Positions 35,333 to 44,123 of a stretch of 64,000 nucleotides of DNA are shown one piece after another. Position 1 is the first letter of the stretch, and the number at the start of each line of letters is the position of its first letter. The stretch is from Phyllobacteriaceae bacterium (GTDB lineage Bacteria > Pseudomonadota > Alphaproteobacteria > Rhizobiales > Rhizobiaceae). Under the pieces are notes generated by a model that was given only the letters and a program-made list of their open reading frames with translations, did no database searches and was not told where the DNA came from. Where the stretch lies: the NCBI GenBank assembly GCA_023954255.1, contig JAMLIH010000001.1, forward strand, positions 56,411 to 120,410. The letters are read 5' to 3'. The translations under genes and the position numbers were made by a program.

Positions 35333-36430
35333 ATGCGCCGCATCTTCTTGTTTTGCGGCGCCATGGCGCTTCTCGTCACAGCATTTCCGGCACCTGCGGC
35401 AGCGCAACTGAAAGTCGGCCTCTCCCTGCCATTGTCGGGTCCTGTCGAAAAGCTCGGACGCCAGTTTCTCGCCGGTGCCCAGCTGAAACTGGAGGAGCAT
35501 AACCGGCAGGCGGAAACCCCGGTGGAACTTGCCATCGCCGATGACCGTTGCGACGGTGACGTGGCCGGTCTTTCCGCCGACGAATTGCGCCAGTCTGGCG
35601 CAGGCCTGATCACTGGCATTCTGTGCAATGCGGTGGCATTCGAACTGGCCGAAGCCTTCAAGCAAAGTGCCATCCCGCTGCTTGTTGCCGGCGCCCGGGC
35701 GCCCCGGCTGACAATCGATCGCCAACGCAAGGGCTGGCACGTCTGGCGGCTGGCACCGTCCGACACCGAAGCTGCCATCATCGCCTCGCGCGAACTCTCG
35801 CGCCAGTGGGCATCCTCGCCCTACGCCATCATCGACGACGGCACGGCCTACGGACGCGGCCTGGCAGACCAGTTCCGCACCGCCATGGAGGAAGCCGGCC
35901 TGCCGCCGCAGTTTCAGGACAATTTCCGGCCGACGCAATCGACCCAGGCGCGCCTGGTGCGCCGCCTGCGCAGGGCCGGCACGGCAAAAGCCTTCATCGG
36001 CGCGGGCGCCGAGGATGTCGCCATGATCGCCCGCAATTCGGCTGAGCTTGAAATCCCGCTAGAGATCGCAGCCGGCGATGCCCTTTCCGTCCTGCCCTTC
36101 CTGCCGCAGGAGCAATGGCCGCCGGACGGGCTGCATGCCGTGCTTGCCCGTCACGAGGTTGCCGCCACCATTCCGCAACAACTCGCAGCAGCAAGGCTGG
36201 AACAGGCGGAGATTGATCCCGAACCCTATGCGCTGGCCGGTTATCAGGCGATGGAAGTTGCCCTTCAGGCGCTTCAACCCGGCGCAACCGATACGGCAGG
36301 CCGGCTCAATGGGGAGACCTTTGCCACCGTCCTCGGCCCGGTAAAGTTCGACGAAACCGGCGCCAATACCATCCCCGTTCATACCCTGTTTGAATGGCGC
36401 GGCGGCGCATTCGAGGAGATTGCGCCATGA
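35333..36430 (+). CDS. ABC-type periplasmic binding protein (branched-chain amino acid type)
   Basis: Product of 365 residues in the peripla-BP type I fold. A signal peptide (FLFCGAMALLVTAFPAPAAA-QL) precedes KVGLSLPLSGPVEKLGRQFLAGAQLKLEE and the second domain (PYAIIDDGTAYGRGLADQFR, KVEFDETG-like KFDETGANTIP). No permease or ATPase genes are in the neighbourhood, so it may be an orphan binding protein or a sensor. The frame is open upstream to 35234; ATG 35333 is the start with a normal signal peptide. Stop overlaps the start of the P1 peptidase gene (ATGA). Confidence 0.87.
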   Translation: MRRIFLFCGAMALLVTAFPAPAAAQLKVGLSLPLSGPVEKLGRQFLAGAQLKLEEHNRQAETPVELAIADDRCDGDVAGLSADELRQSGAGLITGILCNAVAFELAEAFKQSAIPLLVAGARAPRLTIDRQRKGWHVWRLAPSDTEAAIIASRELSRQWASSPYAIIDDGTAYGRGLADQFRTAMEEAGLPPQFQDNFRPTQSTQARLVRRLRRAGTAKAFIGAGAEDVAMIARNSAELEIPLEIAAGDALSVLPFLPQEQWPPDGLHAVLARHEVAATIPQQLAAARLEQAEIDPEPYALAGYQAMEVALQALQPGATDTAGRLNGETFATVLGPVKFDETGANTIPVHTLFEWRGGAFEEIAP

Positions 36431-37423
36431 GCGGGGGAAAAAACAACCTGATCACCGATGTCGAAGGGCTTGCCGTTGGCAATGCCAGCGACGGGAAGGC
36501 CAAGACCGGCGTCACCGTCCTGGTATGCGGCAGGCCCGCCACGGCATCCTGCCACGTCATGGGCGGCGCGCCCGGCAGCCGCGATACCGACCTGCTTTCG
36601 CCGGAGAATACCGTCGGCGAGGTCGATGCGGTTTTCCTGTCGGGCGGATCCGCCTTCGGCATCGATGCCGGCGCCGGCGCCATGGCCGCGATGAAGGAAA
36701 TGGGCCGGGGCTTCCAGGTCGCGGACCAGCGCATACCCATCGTGCCCGGCGCCATCCTGTTCGACATGATCAACGGCGGAAACAAGGACTGGGGGCAGTA
36801 CCCGCCCCATCGCGAACTGGGGTATCAGGCGGTCAGGGCGGCCGGAAAGATCTTCGATCTCGGCAGCCACGGCGCGGGCACCGGCGCATTGGTGGCGGGC
36901 CTCAAGGGCGGGCTCGGCTCGGCCTCCGGCGATCTGTCTGGCGGCGGCACCATCGGCGCGCTTGTTGCCGTCAACGCGCTCGGCAATCCCTGTGTCGGCA
37001 ATACGAAACACTTCTGGGCAGCACCCTTTGAACAGGAAAGCGAATTCGGCGGCCTCGGCCTGCCGCATCCCCTGCCGCCGGACGCCAAAGGCCTCAAGAT
37101 CAAGTTTCGCGAAGGTCGCAGCCGGCACCAACACCACCATCGCCGTCATTGCCACCGATGTGACGCTGACCAAGGCGGAATGCAAGCGGCTGGCGATCGC
37201 TGCCCATGACGGCTTTGCCCGCGCCTTGTGGCCCGCGCACACGCCGCTTGATGGCGACATGATCTTCGCCGTCTCGACGGGCGCAAAACCCGCTCCTGCC
37301 ATGGAGGACTGGATCGATCTCTGCGCACTTGCTTCATCCACCATGGCCCGCGCCATCGCCCGTGGCATTTACGAGGCAAGCCCTCATGAAAACGACATTT
37401 TTCCTTGCTGGAAAGACAGTTGA
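36427..37423 (+). CDS. P1 family peptidase (DmpA-like), frameshifted
   Basis: Two frames together encode one protein. The first covers GLAVGNASDGKAKTGVTVLV, AVFLSGGSAFGIDAGAGAM and the GAGTGALVAGLKGGLG glycine-rich block. The second begins at AAGTNTTIAVIATDVTLTKAEC, which includes the N-terminal-nucleophile autoprocessing site (NTT) and continues SHDGFARALWPAHTPLDGDMIFAVSTG. The shift lies near 37114; the length is one base over a multiple of three, consistent with two lost Gs or one gain. Restored length is about 332 residues. These enzymes are self-processed aminopeptidase/amidases (L-aminopeptidase D-esterase). Its start overlaps the binding-protein stop. Confidence 0.85.
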
Positions 37424-37455
37424 GGCAGGAACCGGAATCAGGAAGTGAGGACATC

Positions 37456-38223
37456 ATGACCACCAGAACGACGATTCGCCACCTTGCAGGAAGACTTTTT
37501 GTTCTGTCCGCCCTTCTTGTGCTGTCAGCTGCGGCGCTCACTTCCCGACCGGCGTTCGCCGGCGACTATGCCGAGCGCGTCATCCTCGGATTTTCGGATG
37601 ATGGCAGCCGCTTTGCCTTCGAGGAATACGGCCGGGAGGATGGCTCGGGCTTCGTCTATTCCAACATCTACATCATCGACACGGCTACCGATCAGTGGAC
37701 CGACGGCGCTCCCTATCGTGTCCGGATCGAGGAAGACACGCCCGACATCGAGGCCGCACGCGAGCAGGCACGGGCACAGGCAGCAGGCGCCCTGGCACAG
37801 ATCGTTCATCCCGGCACGATGAGCGCCACCAATACGGTGTTCGAACTGCCGGCCGATTCCAAGCGCATGGCGGCACGGCCGTTCTGGTTTTCGCCGCGCG
37901 ACGGCAGCGACGCGCTGGAATTCCGGCTCGTCACGCGGCACTTTTCCGGCGAGGAATGGTGCGTCGAGTTCGGCGGACCGGTCGGCTTCACCCTGCTGCA
38001 GATATCGAACACGCCGGGCGAGGCGACCCGCAAGATCCACGAGGACACGTCCATACCGTCGAGCCGCGGCTGTCCGCTCGACTATCATTTTGCCGATATC
38101 GTCACCTTTTATCCGGGCGATGACCGGGAACTCATCGTGGCGGTGCTGATCCTGCTCGAAAAACGCGGTTTCCAGGGGCCGGACGGGCGCTATCTTGCTG
38201 TCACCACCCGCCTCGCACTCTGA
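37456..38223 (+). CDS. DUF2259 exported protein
   Basis: Product of 255 residues. Signal peptide: LFVLSALLVLSAAALTSRPAFA-GD. The mature protein follows the DUF2259 (PF10016) pattern: ERVILGFSDDGSRFAFEEYGREDGSGFVYSNIYIIDTATD, then a beta-rich central part with PFWFSPRDGSDALEFRL. The family is alphaproteobacterial and uncharacterised. ATG 37456 (MTTRTTIRH) fits with GGAAGTGAGG ahead. Convergent or unrelated neighbours give no clue to role. Confidence 0.87.
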   Translation: MTTRTTIRHLAGRLFVLSALLVLSAAALTSRPAFAGDYAERVILGFSDDGSRFAFEEYGREDGSGFVYSNIYIIDTATDQWTDGAPYRVRIEEDTPDIEAAREQARAQAAGALAQIVHPGTMSATNTVFELPADSKRMAARPFWFSPRDGSDALEFRLVTRHFSGEEWCVEFGGPVGFTLLQISNTPGEATRKIHEDTSIPSSRGCPLDYHFADIVTFYPGDDRELIVAVLILLEKRGFQGPDGRYLAVTTRLAL

Positions 38224-38380
38224 ATACACCCTGAATGCGCTCTGAATGCGCTCTGGGAAGTGGGAGCGCAAAGCGCGGGAAAACGCCGCATAACACGCCG
38301 GCCATGTTGTGATGGCGCCGCCAACCTGATAGCGCAACGCTTGAAAACCGCGTGCTCGCGCAGACTTCAACGAGGCTCCC

Positions 38381-39681
38381 ATGGTTCCCCGCTATTCCCG
38401 GCCGGAGATGACGGCCATCTGGTCACCGCAATCGAAGTTCCGCATCTGGTTCGAGATCGAGGCCCATGCCGCCGACGCCATGGCAGAACTGGGTGTCATC
38501 CCCAAGGAAGCGGCAAGGACCATCTGGGACAAGGCCGGGGATGTGGAATTCGACGTTGCCCGCATCGACGAGATCGAGGCCGTCACCAAGCACGATGTCA
38601 TCGCCTTTCTGACCCATCTGGCGGAAATCGTCGGGCCGGAAGCCCGTTTCGTCCATCAGGGCATGACCTCTTCCGATGTGCTCGACACCTGTTTCAACGT
38701 TCAGCTTGTGAAGGCGAGCGACCTGTTGCTGGCGCAGATGGACAAGCTGCTGGAAGCGCTGAAGAAGCGCGCCATGGAGCACAAGGACACCGTCACCATC
38801 GGCCGCTCCCACGGCATTCATGCCGAGCCCACGACTTTCGGCGTCAAGCTCGCACAGGCCTATGCGGAGTTTTCCCGCTGCCGCAAACGGCTTGAAAATG
38901 CCCGCGAGGAAGTGGCGACCTGCGCGATTTCGGGCGCCGTCGGACCTTTGCCAACATCGACCCGGCTGTGGAGGAACATGTGGCGGCAAAGATGGGCCTC
39001 GTTGCCGAGCCCGTCTCGACCCAGGTGATCCCGCGCGACCGCCACGCCATGTTCTTTGCGACGCTGGGCGTCATCGCGTCCTCCGTCGAGCGGCTGGCGG
39101 TCGAGATCCGCCATCTGCAGCGCACCGAAGTGCTGGAGGCCGAAGAATACTTCTCCCCCGGCCAGAAGGGCTCGTCGGCCATGCCCCACAAGCGCAACCC
39201 GGTACTGACGGAAAATCTCACCGGTCTTGCCCGCATGGTGCGGGCCTATGCCCTGCCCGCCATGGAAAACGTCGCGCTGTGGCACGAGCGCGATATCTCC
39301 CATTCCTCTGTCGAGCGCATGATCGGGCCGGATGCCACGATCACACTCGACTTCGCGCTCGCCAGGCTGACAGGCGTCATCGAGAAACTGCTCGTCTATC
39401 CCGACAACATGATGGCCAATCTGAACAAGTTCCGCGGCCTGGTGCATTCCCAGCGCGTCCTGCTGGCGCTGACCCAGGCGGGCGTCAGCCGCGAGGACGC
39501 CTATCGCCTCGTCCAGCGCAACGCCATGAAGGTTTGGGAGGAAGGCAAGGACTTCCTCGAGGAACTGCTGGCCGACAAGGAAGTGCGCGACGCGCTTTCG
39601 GAAGCCGAAATCCGCGAGAAGTTCAACCTCGACTATCACACCAAGCATGTCGACACGATCTTCAGGCGGGTGTTTGGCTGA
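38381..39681 (+). CDS. purB: Adenylosuccinate lyase, frameshifted by one base
   Basis: Purine biosynthesis and AMP synthesis; normally essential. The first frame gives MVPRYSRPEMTAIWSPQSKF, SDVLDTCFNVQLV and TIGRSHGIHAEPTTFG up to ATCAISGAVG. The second continues TFANIDPAVEEHVAAKMGL (from the skipped base) and includes the signature loop SSAMPHKRNP and the final RVFG. The break at about 38943 reads GTCGGACC where GTCGGCACC is expected, so one C is missing. Restored, it is 433 residues, the normal length. Because the gene is essential and the rest is perfectly conserved, a sequencing error is likelier than decay. Confidence 0.93.
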
Positions 39682-39844
39682 GTCGAAATGCGTCATGCAT
39701 TTCAGGTGCCTGCGAGAGGCATCGTTTCCGTCTGACGGTAGAATGATCCAGATCATTCGTTGTTTCTTCGGAAACGGGACAGAGATTTTGTCCTTCGGTC
39801 CTGCTTCAAGCGTTCAGGTTTTTCCGATCCCAGTCTGGATTGCT

Positions 39845-40273
39845 CTAACGGCCTCTGCACAAGCTGTTGCAGGGAATTCCGTCATTGTTTCCATCGAGCG
39901 CCGCGTTGCCGCAGTTCGTGAGTTGGTGATACGCCTCCTCGCAGGAAAGCATTTGCTTGCAGGTTTTCCGCTGTGCACATGAAAACTGCACAGCTGGGCT
40001 GGTAATGATACCGGGACCTTGGCTATAGCCCTGCGCGGCCAGACGTCTCTCCATTACATCCCGGGTCTTGCCGCAGAGACTTTCGCACGGAATGCCGTCG
40101 CCATCTCCGTCGCGTTCATCGTCACCGCATTGTGTCAGGCGAAAGTAGGCTTCTGCACAGTTGCTGATCTGACCGCAGGTCTTCGTCGGAAAGCAGGAAA
40201 ATGATTGTGCAACCGCCACCTGAGAACCAGGCCACACCATTGCCACCCAAAGAAGAGCAAACCAACGCGTCAT
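39845..40273 (-). CDS. Exported protein with two Excalibur calcium-binding modules
   Basis: Product of 142 residues. Signal peptide: FALLWVAMVWPGSQVAVA-QS. The mature protein is two similar modules: FSCFPTKTCGQISNCAEAY...DGDGDGIPCESLC and FSCAQRKTCKQMLSCEEAY...LDGNNDGIPCNSLC. The D-x-D-G-D-G-I-P-C type loops are the Excalibur (PF05901) calcium-binding signature, and each module has about six cysteines. The duplication must have occurred inside the gene. Its role, probably extracellular, is unknown. Confidence 0.85.
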   Translation of the reverse strand: MTRWFALLWVAMVWPGSQVAVAQSFSCFPTKTCGQISNCAEAYFRLTQCGDDERDGDGDGIPCESLCGKTRDVMERRLAAQGYSQGPGIITSPAVQFSCAQRKTCKQMLSCEEAYHQLTNCGNAALDGNNDGIPCNSLCRGR

Positions 40274-40455
40274 CGTTGCGAAGGATAGGCCGTTATTTGC
40301 CCCATCGAAACCGGAAATGGTATTGTTGTCTGAATACCCACCCGGCTCCCTCCCTCTACTTCCCGAATTCTTTCATCCGCAACCTGAAGTGACTTCAGCG
40401 CCGGAAATCCGCCCCGATTGGGCGGAAGGATCAGGGTCTTCGAAAGGAGCGCATC

Positions 40456-40683
40456 ATGAACACGCATAACCATCCTTACGAATACCATGCCGGCAATCCG
40501 GCAAACTACGCGGACCTGCAGCCCGCAAGCGGCAGTTCAACCGGCCTTCTGGTCGTGCTGGCGCTGCTGGGACTGGCCTTTGTCGCACTGCTTGCCTTTA
40601 CGGGGCTCGAAGCCTCGCAGGGCTTGCCGGGTCTCTCCTCGCCTGAAACACCGCCGCCGCATACCGAACAATCCGCAAAATAG
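40456..40683 (+). CDS. Small single-pass membrane protein
   Basis: Product of 75 residues. The ATG at 40456 follows GAAAGGAGCGCATC, a strong ribosome binding site. A hydrophilic N-terminus (HNHPYEYHAGNPANYAD) precedes one predicted helix (GLLVVLALLGLAFVALLAFTGL) and a Pro-rich tail (PETPPPHTEQ). No family is recognised. It lies between the Excalibur gene and the LuxR gene. Confidence 0.62.
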   Translation: MNTHNHPYEYHAGNPANYADLQPASGSSTGLLVVLALLGLAFVALLAFTGLEASQGLPGLSSPETPPPHTEQSAK

Positions 40684-40992
40684 CGGGTTGCTGATTCTCA
40701 AATTGCAGTTTACGTGCACGGAAGCTCCAGAAAGTGCCGGATCCCTCGGAAAATGCTTGTCGAGGGCACCGGCATTTTCTTCAAATAATTCAAAGATTCC
40801 GAGGAATACAGCTATCTAAATCGATTTATTTCAGGAAAAATGATTGAAATAGGCACAGCTTTCTGCCAGTGGTGCGCCGCTGAATCGGATGCAAAGGCAT
40901 CCGGACAAGCGGCAATACGGCTTTCAGCGGCCAAATTACCAAATCAAAACTCAGCAGTTTGAGGGTGGCGCTCCTAGCGGGCGCGAAGCGCA
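40684..40992. other. AT-rich gap upstream of the LuxR gene (309 bp)
   Basis: No gene is seen. The stretch around 40780-40850 is clearly AT-richer than its surroundings and includes a 7-bp dyad (40827-40851). A promoter for the LuxR-PAS genes is expected here; I could not pick a convincing -35/-10 pair. Confidence 0.45.
40827..40851. promoter_or_regulatory. Inverted repeat upstream of the LuxR-type gene
   Basis: TATTTCA (40827-40833) and TGAAATA (40845-40851) are exact inverted repeats with an 11-bp spacer in an AT-rich segment about 140 bp before the LuxR start. It does not resemble the 20-bp lux box, so another regulator or a different LuxR site is possible. Confidence 0.4.
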
Positions 40993-41745
40993 ATGAATTC
41001 GCATTCAGACATGGCGGAGAGCACCGCCGAAACCAATCCGTCCAGACTTGCATTCGAAAAGCAGATCAGGGAATGCAACTCCGACCACGACATCTACCGC
41101 CTATGCAACCAGATGGCCGTCGCCTTCGGATTCGAGTACTTCCTGATAATCGACATCCCGACGGAAAGTGACGCGGAACTGTCGAAGCTGTCGCTCGTGA
41201 CCAACTGGCCGAAAAAACTGATGGCCTGTTATGACGAATACGGCCTGTTGAAGAACTCCCCGGTCATCGCCCATTTGCGCGCGTCCACGGAACCCTTCGT
41301 GTGGAGCACCGGCGGCATTACCGCCGAACGGCCGGAAGACGAGCGCCATAAGGCGCGCAAACTCTTCGAAAGCCACAACATCTATCATGGCGTTTACTTT
41401 TCCAACCATCTTTCCGATGGCAGCGTCGGATCCGTTTCCTTCTGCGGTGCCCACCCGATCGAAAACGAGGCGCTCTTCCTGACGCTCAACTATCTGGCCT
41501 CGCTCATCTATGGAAGGCTCGCGCGAATACGCCAGGATGCACAGCCGCCCCGCGACACCCTGACAGAACTGGAAACCAGGATCCTGAGCATGACCGCCGA
41601 TGGCGTGCCGCCAAGGGAAATCTGCGAAGAACTGGCCTTTTCCGAACAGGTTCTCAATCTGAGGTTTGCGCAAATCCTGCACAAGATGGGCGCCAAAAAC
41701 CGCATGCATGCCATCAAACTGGCGATGAAATACAGAATGATTTAG
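40993..41745 (+). CDS. LuxR-type regulator with altered autoinducer pocket (solo)
   Basis: Product of 250 residues: an autoinducer-binding domain (about 20-165) and a LuxR HTH (about 185-245, LTELETRILSMTADGVPPREICEEL...). Against TraR/LuxR, Tyr61 and Trp85 equivalents are kept (Y of MACYDEYG; W of STEPFVW), but the Trp57 position is Leu and the critical Asp70 is Ser (KNSPVIAH). Those residues contact the homoserine-lactone; losing Asp70 usually means a different or no ligand. No luxI is in the window. A PAS-only gene follows eight bases after the stop. It may respond to another signal or act through the PAS partner; this is inference. Confidence 0.85.
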   Translation: MNSHSDMAESTAETNPSRLAFEKQIRECNSDHDIYRLCNQMAVAFGFEYFLIIDIPTESDAELSKLSLVTNWPKKLMACYDEYGLLKNSPVIAHLRASTEPFVWSTGGITAERPEDERHKARKLFESHNIYHGVYFSNHLSDGSVGSVSFCGAHPIENEALFLTLNYLASLIYGRLARIRQDAQPPRDTLTELETRILSMTADGVPPREICEELAFSEQVLNLRFAQILHKMGAKNRMHAIKLAMKYRMI

Positions 41746-41753
41746 GGAGGCCC

Positions 41754-42203
41754 ATGTCCAGTCACCTCGTTGTAAACGCCGCGCCAAACGACGAAGCCAG
41801 CCGCCAATTCGAGACACTCGGCCTTTCCGACACGCACATCGCGCAGTTGTGCGGAAACATCGAGGACATCGGCTTCTGGCGCTATGACCTCGATACCGGC
41901 CTCGCCTACTGGTCCGAAGGGGTCTTCCGGCTTCATGGCCGCAAGTTCAAGAAAGGGCCGATCAGTCTCAAGGCAGCGATCGGGGACTTCCACCCCGAAG
42001 ACCGTGAACTGGTTTCCAAATGCGTCAGCGAGGCAATCGAGAAGCAGACCGGCTATGCCTATACGCTCCGGCTGATGCGCGACGGCGAGCCGGTCTGGGT
42101 GTGCACCTTCGCCCGGTACCACGTAAAGGAGGACGGTCATCCGATCCTCTATGGCTGCATCTTCCCGATGGCTGCACCCGCCCGATCCATGACAATCGGC
42201 TGA
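41754..42203 (+). CDS. Lone PAS-domain protein
   Basis: Product of 149 residues that is almost entirely one PAS domain (PAS_3-like): FWRYDLDTGLAYWSEGVFRLHG, FHPEDRELVSKCVSEAIEKQTGYAYTLRLMRDGEPVWVCTFARY. No kinase, cyclase or HTH is attached. It starts eight bases after the LuxR stop with AGGGAGGCCC as its ribosome binding site, so the two should be cotranscribed. A stand-alone PAS sensor next to a LuxR solo suggests a two-protein signal module. Confidence 0.83.
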   Translation: MSSHLVVNAAPNDEASRQFETLGLSDTHIAQLCGNIEDIGFWRYDLDTGLAYWSEGVFRLHGRKFKKGPISLKAAIGDFHPEDRELVSKCVSEAIEKQTGYAYTLRLMRDGEPVWVCTFARYHVKEDGHPILYGCIFPMAAPARSMTIG

Positions 42204-42242
42204 AGCAATCGGTTGGCGCGGGCAACCGGCACAGCCACCCTT

Positions 42243-42321
42243 GTCGCAACGCCGGTGTGGTGACGCCGGTGTGGTGACGCCGGTGCGGTGACGCCCGTGT
42301 CGTAACGCCAGTGTCGTAACG
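42243..42321 (+). repeat. 14-bp tandem repeat, five and a half copies
   Basis: Units of 14 bp, such as GTGGTGACGCCGGT (twice, identical), GCGGTGACGCCCGT and GTCGTAACGCCAGT, run from 42243 to about 42321 between the PAS gene and the hydrolase gene. It is non-coding. The first unit begins GTCGCAACGCC. It ends at GTCGTAACG, 37 bp before the next ATG. Slippage origin is likely; the spacing (four helical turns per three units) would also suit protein binding. Confidence 0.85.
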
Positions 42322-42358
42322 ATTGACATCGCCGGCGCGAACAACCATTTGCCGTGGC

Positions 42359-42919
42359 ATGAAGACGACCGAAACCGAAATCCTGATCGTGCCCGGCTAC
42401 AAGGGCTCGCCCGAAGACCACTGGCAGTCGCGCTGGGAACGCAGCCTTTCCGCCGCCCGCCGTGTGGCCATGGGCGACTGGCACAAGCCGGTCTTCGAGG
42501 ACTGGAAGCAGAACCTGATCGATGCCGTTGATGCGGCGGAAAAGCCGGTCGTACTGGTCGGCCATTCCATCGGCAGCCAGGTGATCGTGCACGCGGCCAA
42601 TGCGTTTTCAAGGCCCGTCGCCGGAGCCTTTCTGGTCGCTCCGCCGGATGTCGAGGATCCGGCGATCCGCCCGCGCCACCTGCTGACCTTCGGACCGGCC
42701 AGAACCGATCCCCTTCCCTTTCCTTCGCTGACGGTTGCCAGCCGCAACGACGAATTCTGCTCTTTCGAGGTTGCCGAGCGCATGGCGGCCGATTGGGGCT
42801 CACTGTTTCTCGATGCCGGAGAATCCGGGCACATCAACGCGGAAAGCGGCCACGGCCCCTGGCCTGAAGGGCTGATGGTGTTCTCGAAGTTCATGAACCA
42901 TCTGAAATCCCCTTATTAA
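42359..42919 (+). CDS. RBBP9/YdeN-type alpha/beta hydrolase
   Basis: Serine hydrolase fold of 186 residues. The start ILIVPGYKGSPEDHWQSRWE is the family's N-terminal signature; the nucleophile elbow GHSIGS has Ser70; the acid lies in ASRNDEFCS and the histidine in ESGHINAESGHGPWPEG. Substrate unknown; the human RBBP9 relative is a serine hydrolase. The start ATG 42359 was preferred over 42323. The 14-bp repeat ends 37 bp upstream. Confidence 0.88.
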   Translation: MKTTETEILIVPGYKGSPEDHWQSRWERSLSAARRVAMGDWHKPVFEDWKQNLIDAVDAAEKPVVLVGHSIGSQVIVHAANAFSRPVAGAFLVAPPDVEDPAIRPRHLLTFGPARTDPLPFPSLTVASRNDEFCSFEVAERMAADWGSLFLDAGESGHINAESGHGPWPEGLMVFSKFMNHLKSPY

Positions 42920-42987
42920 ACAGAGCGCCTATCATTGGAAAAAACGACTTTTTGTGTTTAGTTGGCGGAAAGAACTGGAAGAAAGCC

Positions 42988-43452
42988 ATGTTTTCCCCGC
43001 CATTTCCCAAAATGTATATCGCCTACACTCTTATTCATTTGCTGATTTCGGCATTATTTGTAGCCGGCACGTTTTTTATTGATATTGAATCAAACTCCTT
43101 CGGGCTGATAGCGACTGGCGCATCAGCAATATACCCGGGACAAATATTTGTTCTGCATCAACACCGCGCCATGACCCGCAGAGAAAGATTGGGTTTTTCG
43201 GCTATTGCATCGCTGCTTTCAATCCTGGTCGCACTCATCATCATCGGCGCTACACTATTTCTGGCGGGTGTGCCACTTACGATCCAAACCTTAATCTTGG
43301 TATTGGGAGCCACCGGCGCGAACTTTTCACCGCCGGTGTGGGCTGGAATTCTCGGATTTGGCTACATGTTGGGCGTTGTTGCTATCTACTTCTTCGTATC
43401 AATCTTGACGAAAACAACACTCAAGACGCTGGACTCCGGAAAAACCATCTAA
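42988..43452 (+). CDS. Four-helix membrane protein, AT-rich
   Basis: Product of about 154 residues from ATG 42988; the frame opens with TTG at 42952. Four hydrophobic segments (IAYTLIHLLISALFVAGTFF, FGLIATGASAIYPG, AIASLLSILVALIIIGATLF, VWAGILGFGYMLGVVAIYFFVSIL) with a charged loop HQHRAMTRRERLG after the second. The layout resembles the ABZJ_00895 family, uncharacterised; this is weak. The base composition is visibly lower in GC than the neighbours, which suggests acquisition by transfer. Confidence 0.6.
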   Translation: MFSPPFPKMYIAYTLIHLLISALFVAGTFFIDIESNSFGLIATGASAIYPGQIFVLHQHRAMTRRERLGFSAIASLLSILVALIIIGATLFLAGVPLTIQTLILVLGATGANFSPPVWAGILGFGYMLGVVAIYFFVSILTKTTLKTLDSGKTI

Positions 43453-43480
43453 GGTCGCCAGCCAGCCTGCAAAACAAAAA

Positions 43481-43509
43481 CCCGGCATGCGATCATCACC
43501 GCAGCCGGG
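43481..43509. terminator. Candidate bidirectional terminator
   Basis: CCCGGC (43481-43486) and GCCGGG (43504-43509) pair around a 17-nt loop; A-runs precede the left arm (AAAACAAAAA) and CTTTC follows the right. It lies between the convergent membrane-protein and DUF1476 genes, where a shared terminator would be expected. The stem is short and the loop long. Confidence 0.4.
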
Positions 43510-43536
43510 CTTTCGAATTCAATGGATGGGCTGGTA

Positions 43537-43860
43537 TCAGCCTTCTTCCTTGATCTGCTGGATCGCCTGCGCCAGCAACTCGTCCATGGTGCGGCGAATC
43601 TGGTGATCAGACTGGGCAATGCCGGCAGCATCGAAATCGCCGCGAATCTTGCGGAACACATCCGCGTCGCCTGCTTCCTCGAAATCGGCGCGAATCACTT
43701 CCTTGGCGTAATTCTGGGCATCATCGCCGGATTTTCCCATCAGTTCGGCTGCCCACAGCCCCAACAGCTTGTTGCGGCGGGCTTCGGCCTTGAACTGCAG
43801 TGCCTCATCGTGGGCAAACTTCCTTTCGAACGCGTCTTCGCGATCATCAAATCCGCTCAT
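43537..43860 (-). CDS. DUF1476 protein, F1-ATPase inhibitor zeta subunit type
   Basis: Product of 107 residues starting MSGFDDREDAFERKFAHDEALQFKAEARRNKLLGLWAAELMG, which is the DUF1476 (PF07345) signature. From established work on Paracoccus, this family is the zeta subunit that blocks reverse rotation of F1FO-ATP synthase; the N-terminal segment is the inhibitory part. The protein is helical and charged throughout. The gene stands alone, divergent from purC, with 263 bp between start codons. Start ATG 43858-43860. Confidence 0.9.
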   Translation of the reverse strand: MSGFDDREDAFERKFAHDEALQFKAEARRNKLLGLWAAELMGKSGDDAQNYAKEVIRADFEEAGDADVFRKIRGDFDAAGIAQSDHQIRRTMDELLAQAIQQIKEEG

Positions 43861-44123
43861 CGTGACCTCCTGTCGGCTTCGCCACGCATATAGGATGCTT
43901 CGGCCGCAATTTGAAGGGAAAAAACCCGCCTGCGACATGAAGAATAGTGGTGAAGTACGACAGCGCAATATTGTGCAACGGCGAAGTTTTCACTAAGGAG
44001 GCGCCAGAGGCCGGATTCTTCGGATTTCGCGCGCTGCCGCAATTGCCGCGCGCCCTGCCGGAACCTGGCCAGATGCGCCCATGCCCGGCTCGAAAGCCGG
44101 CTGACAATACCGGGATCACGATC

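Noticed and set aside
39685-39703. GAAATGC/GCATTTC hairpin after purB as terminator
   Set aside because: The seven-base dyad has no T-run on either side.
42243-42321. 14-bp tandem repeats as CRISPR array
   Set aside because: Units are too short, have no spacers and abut each other directly.
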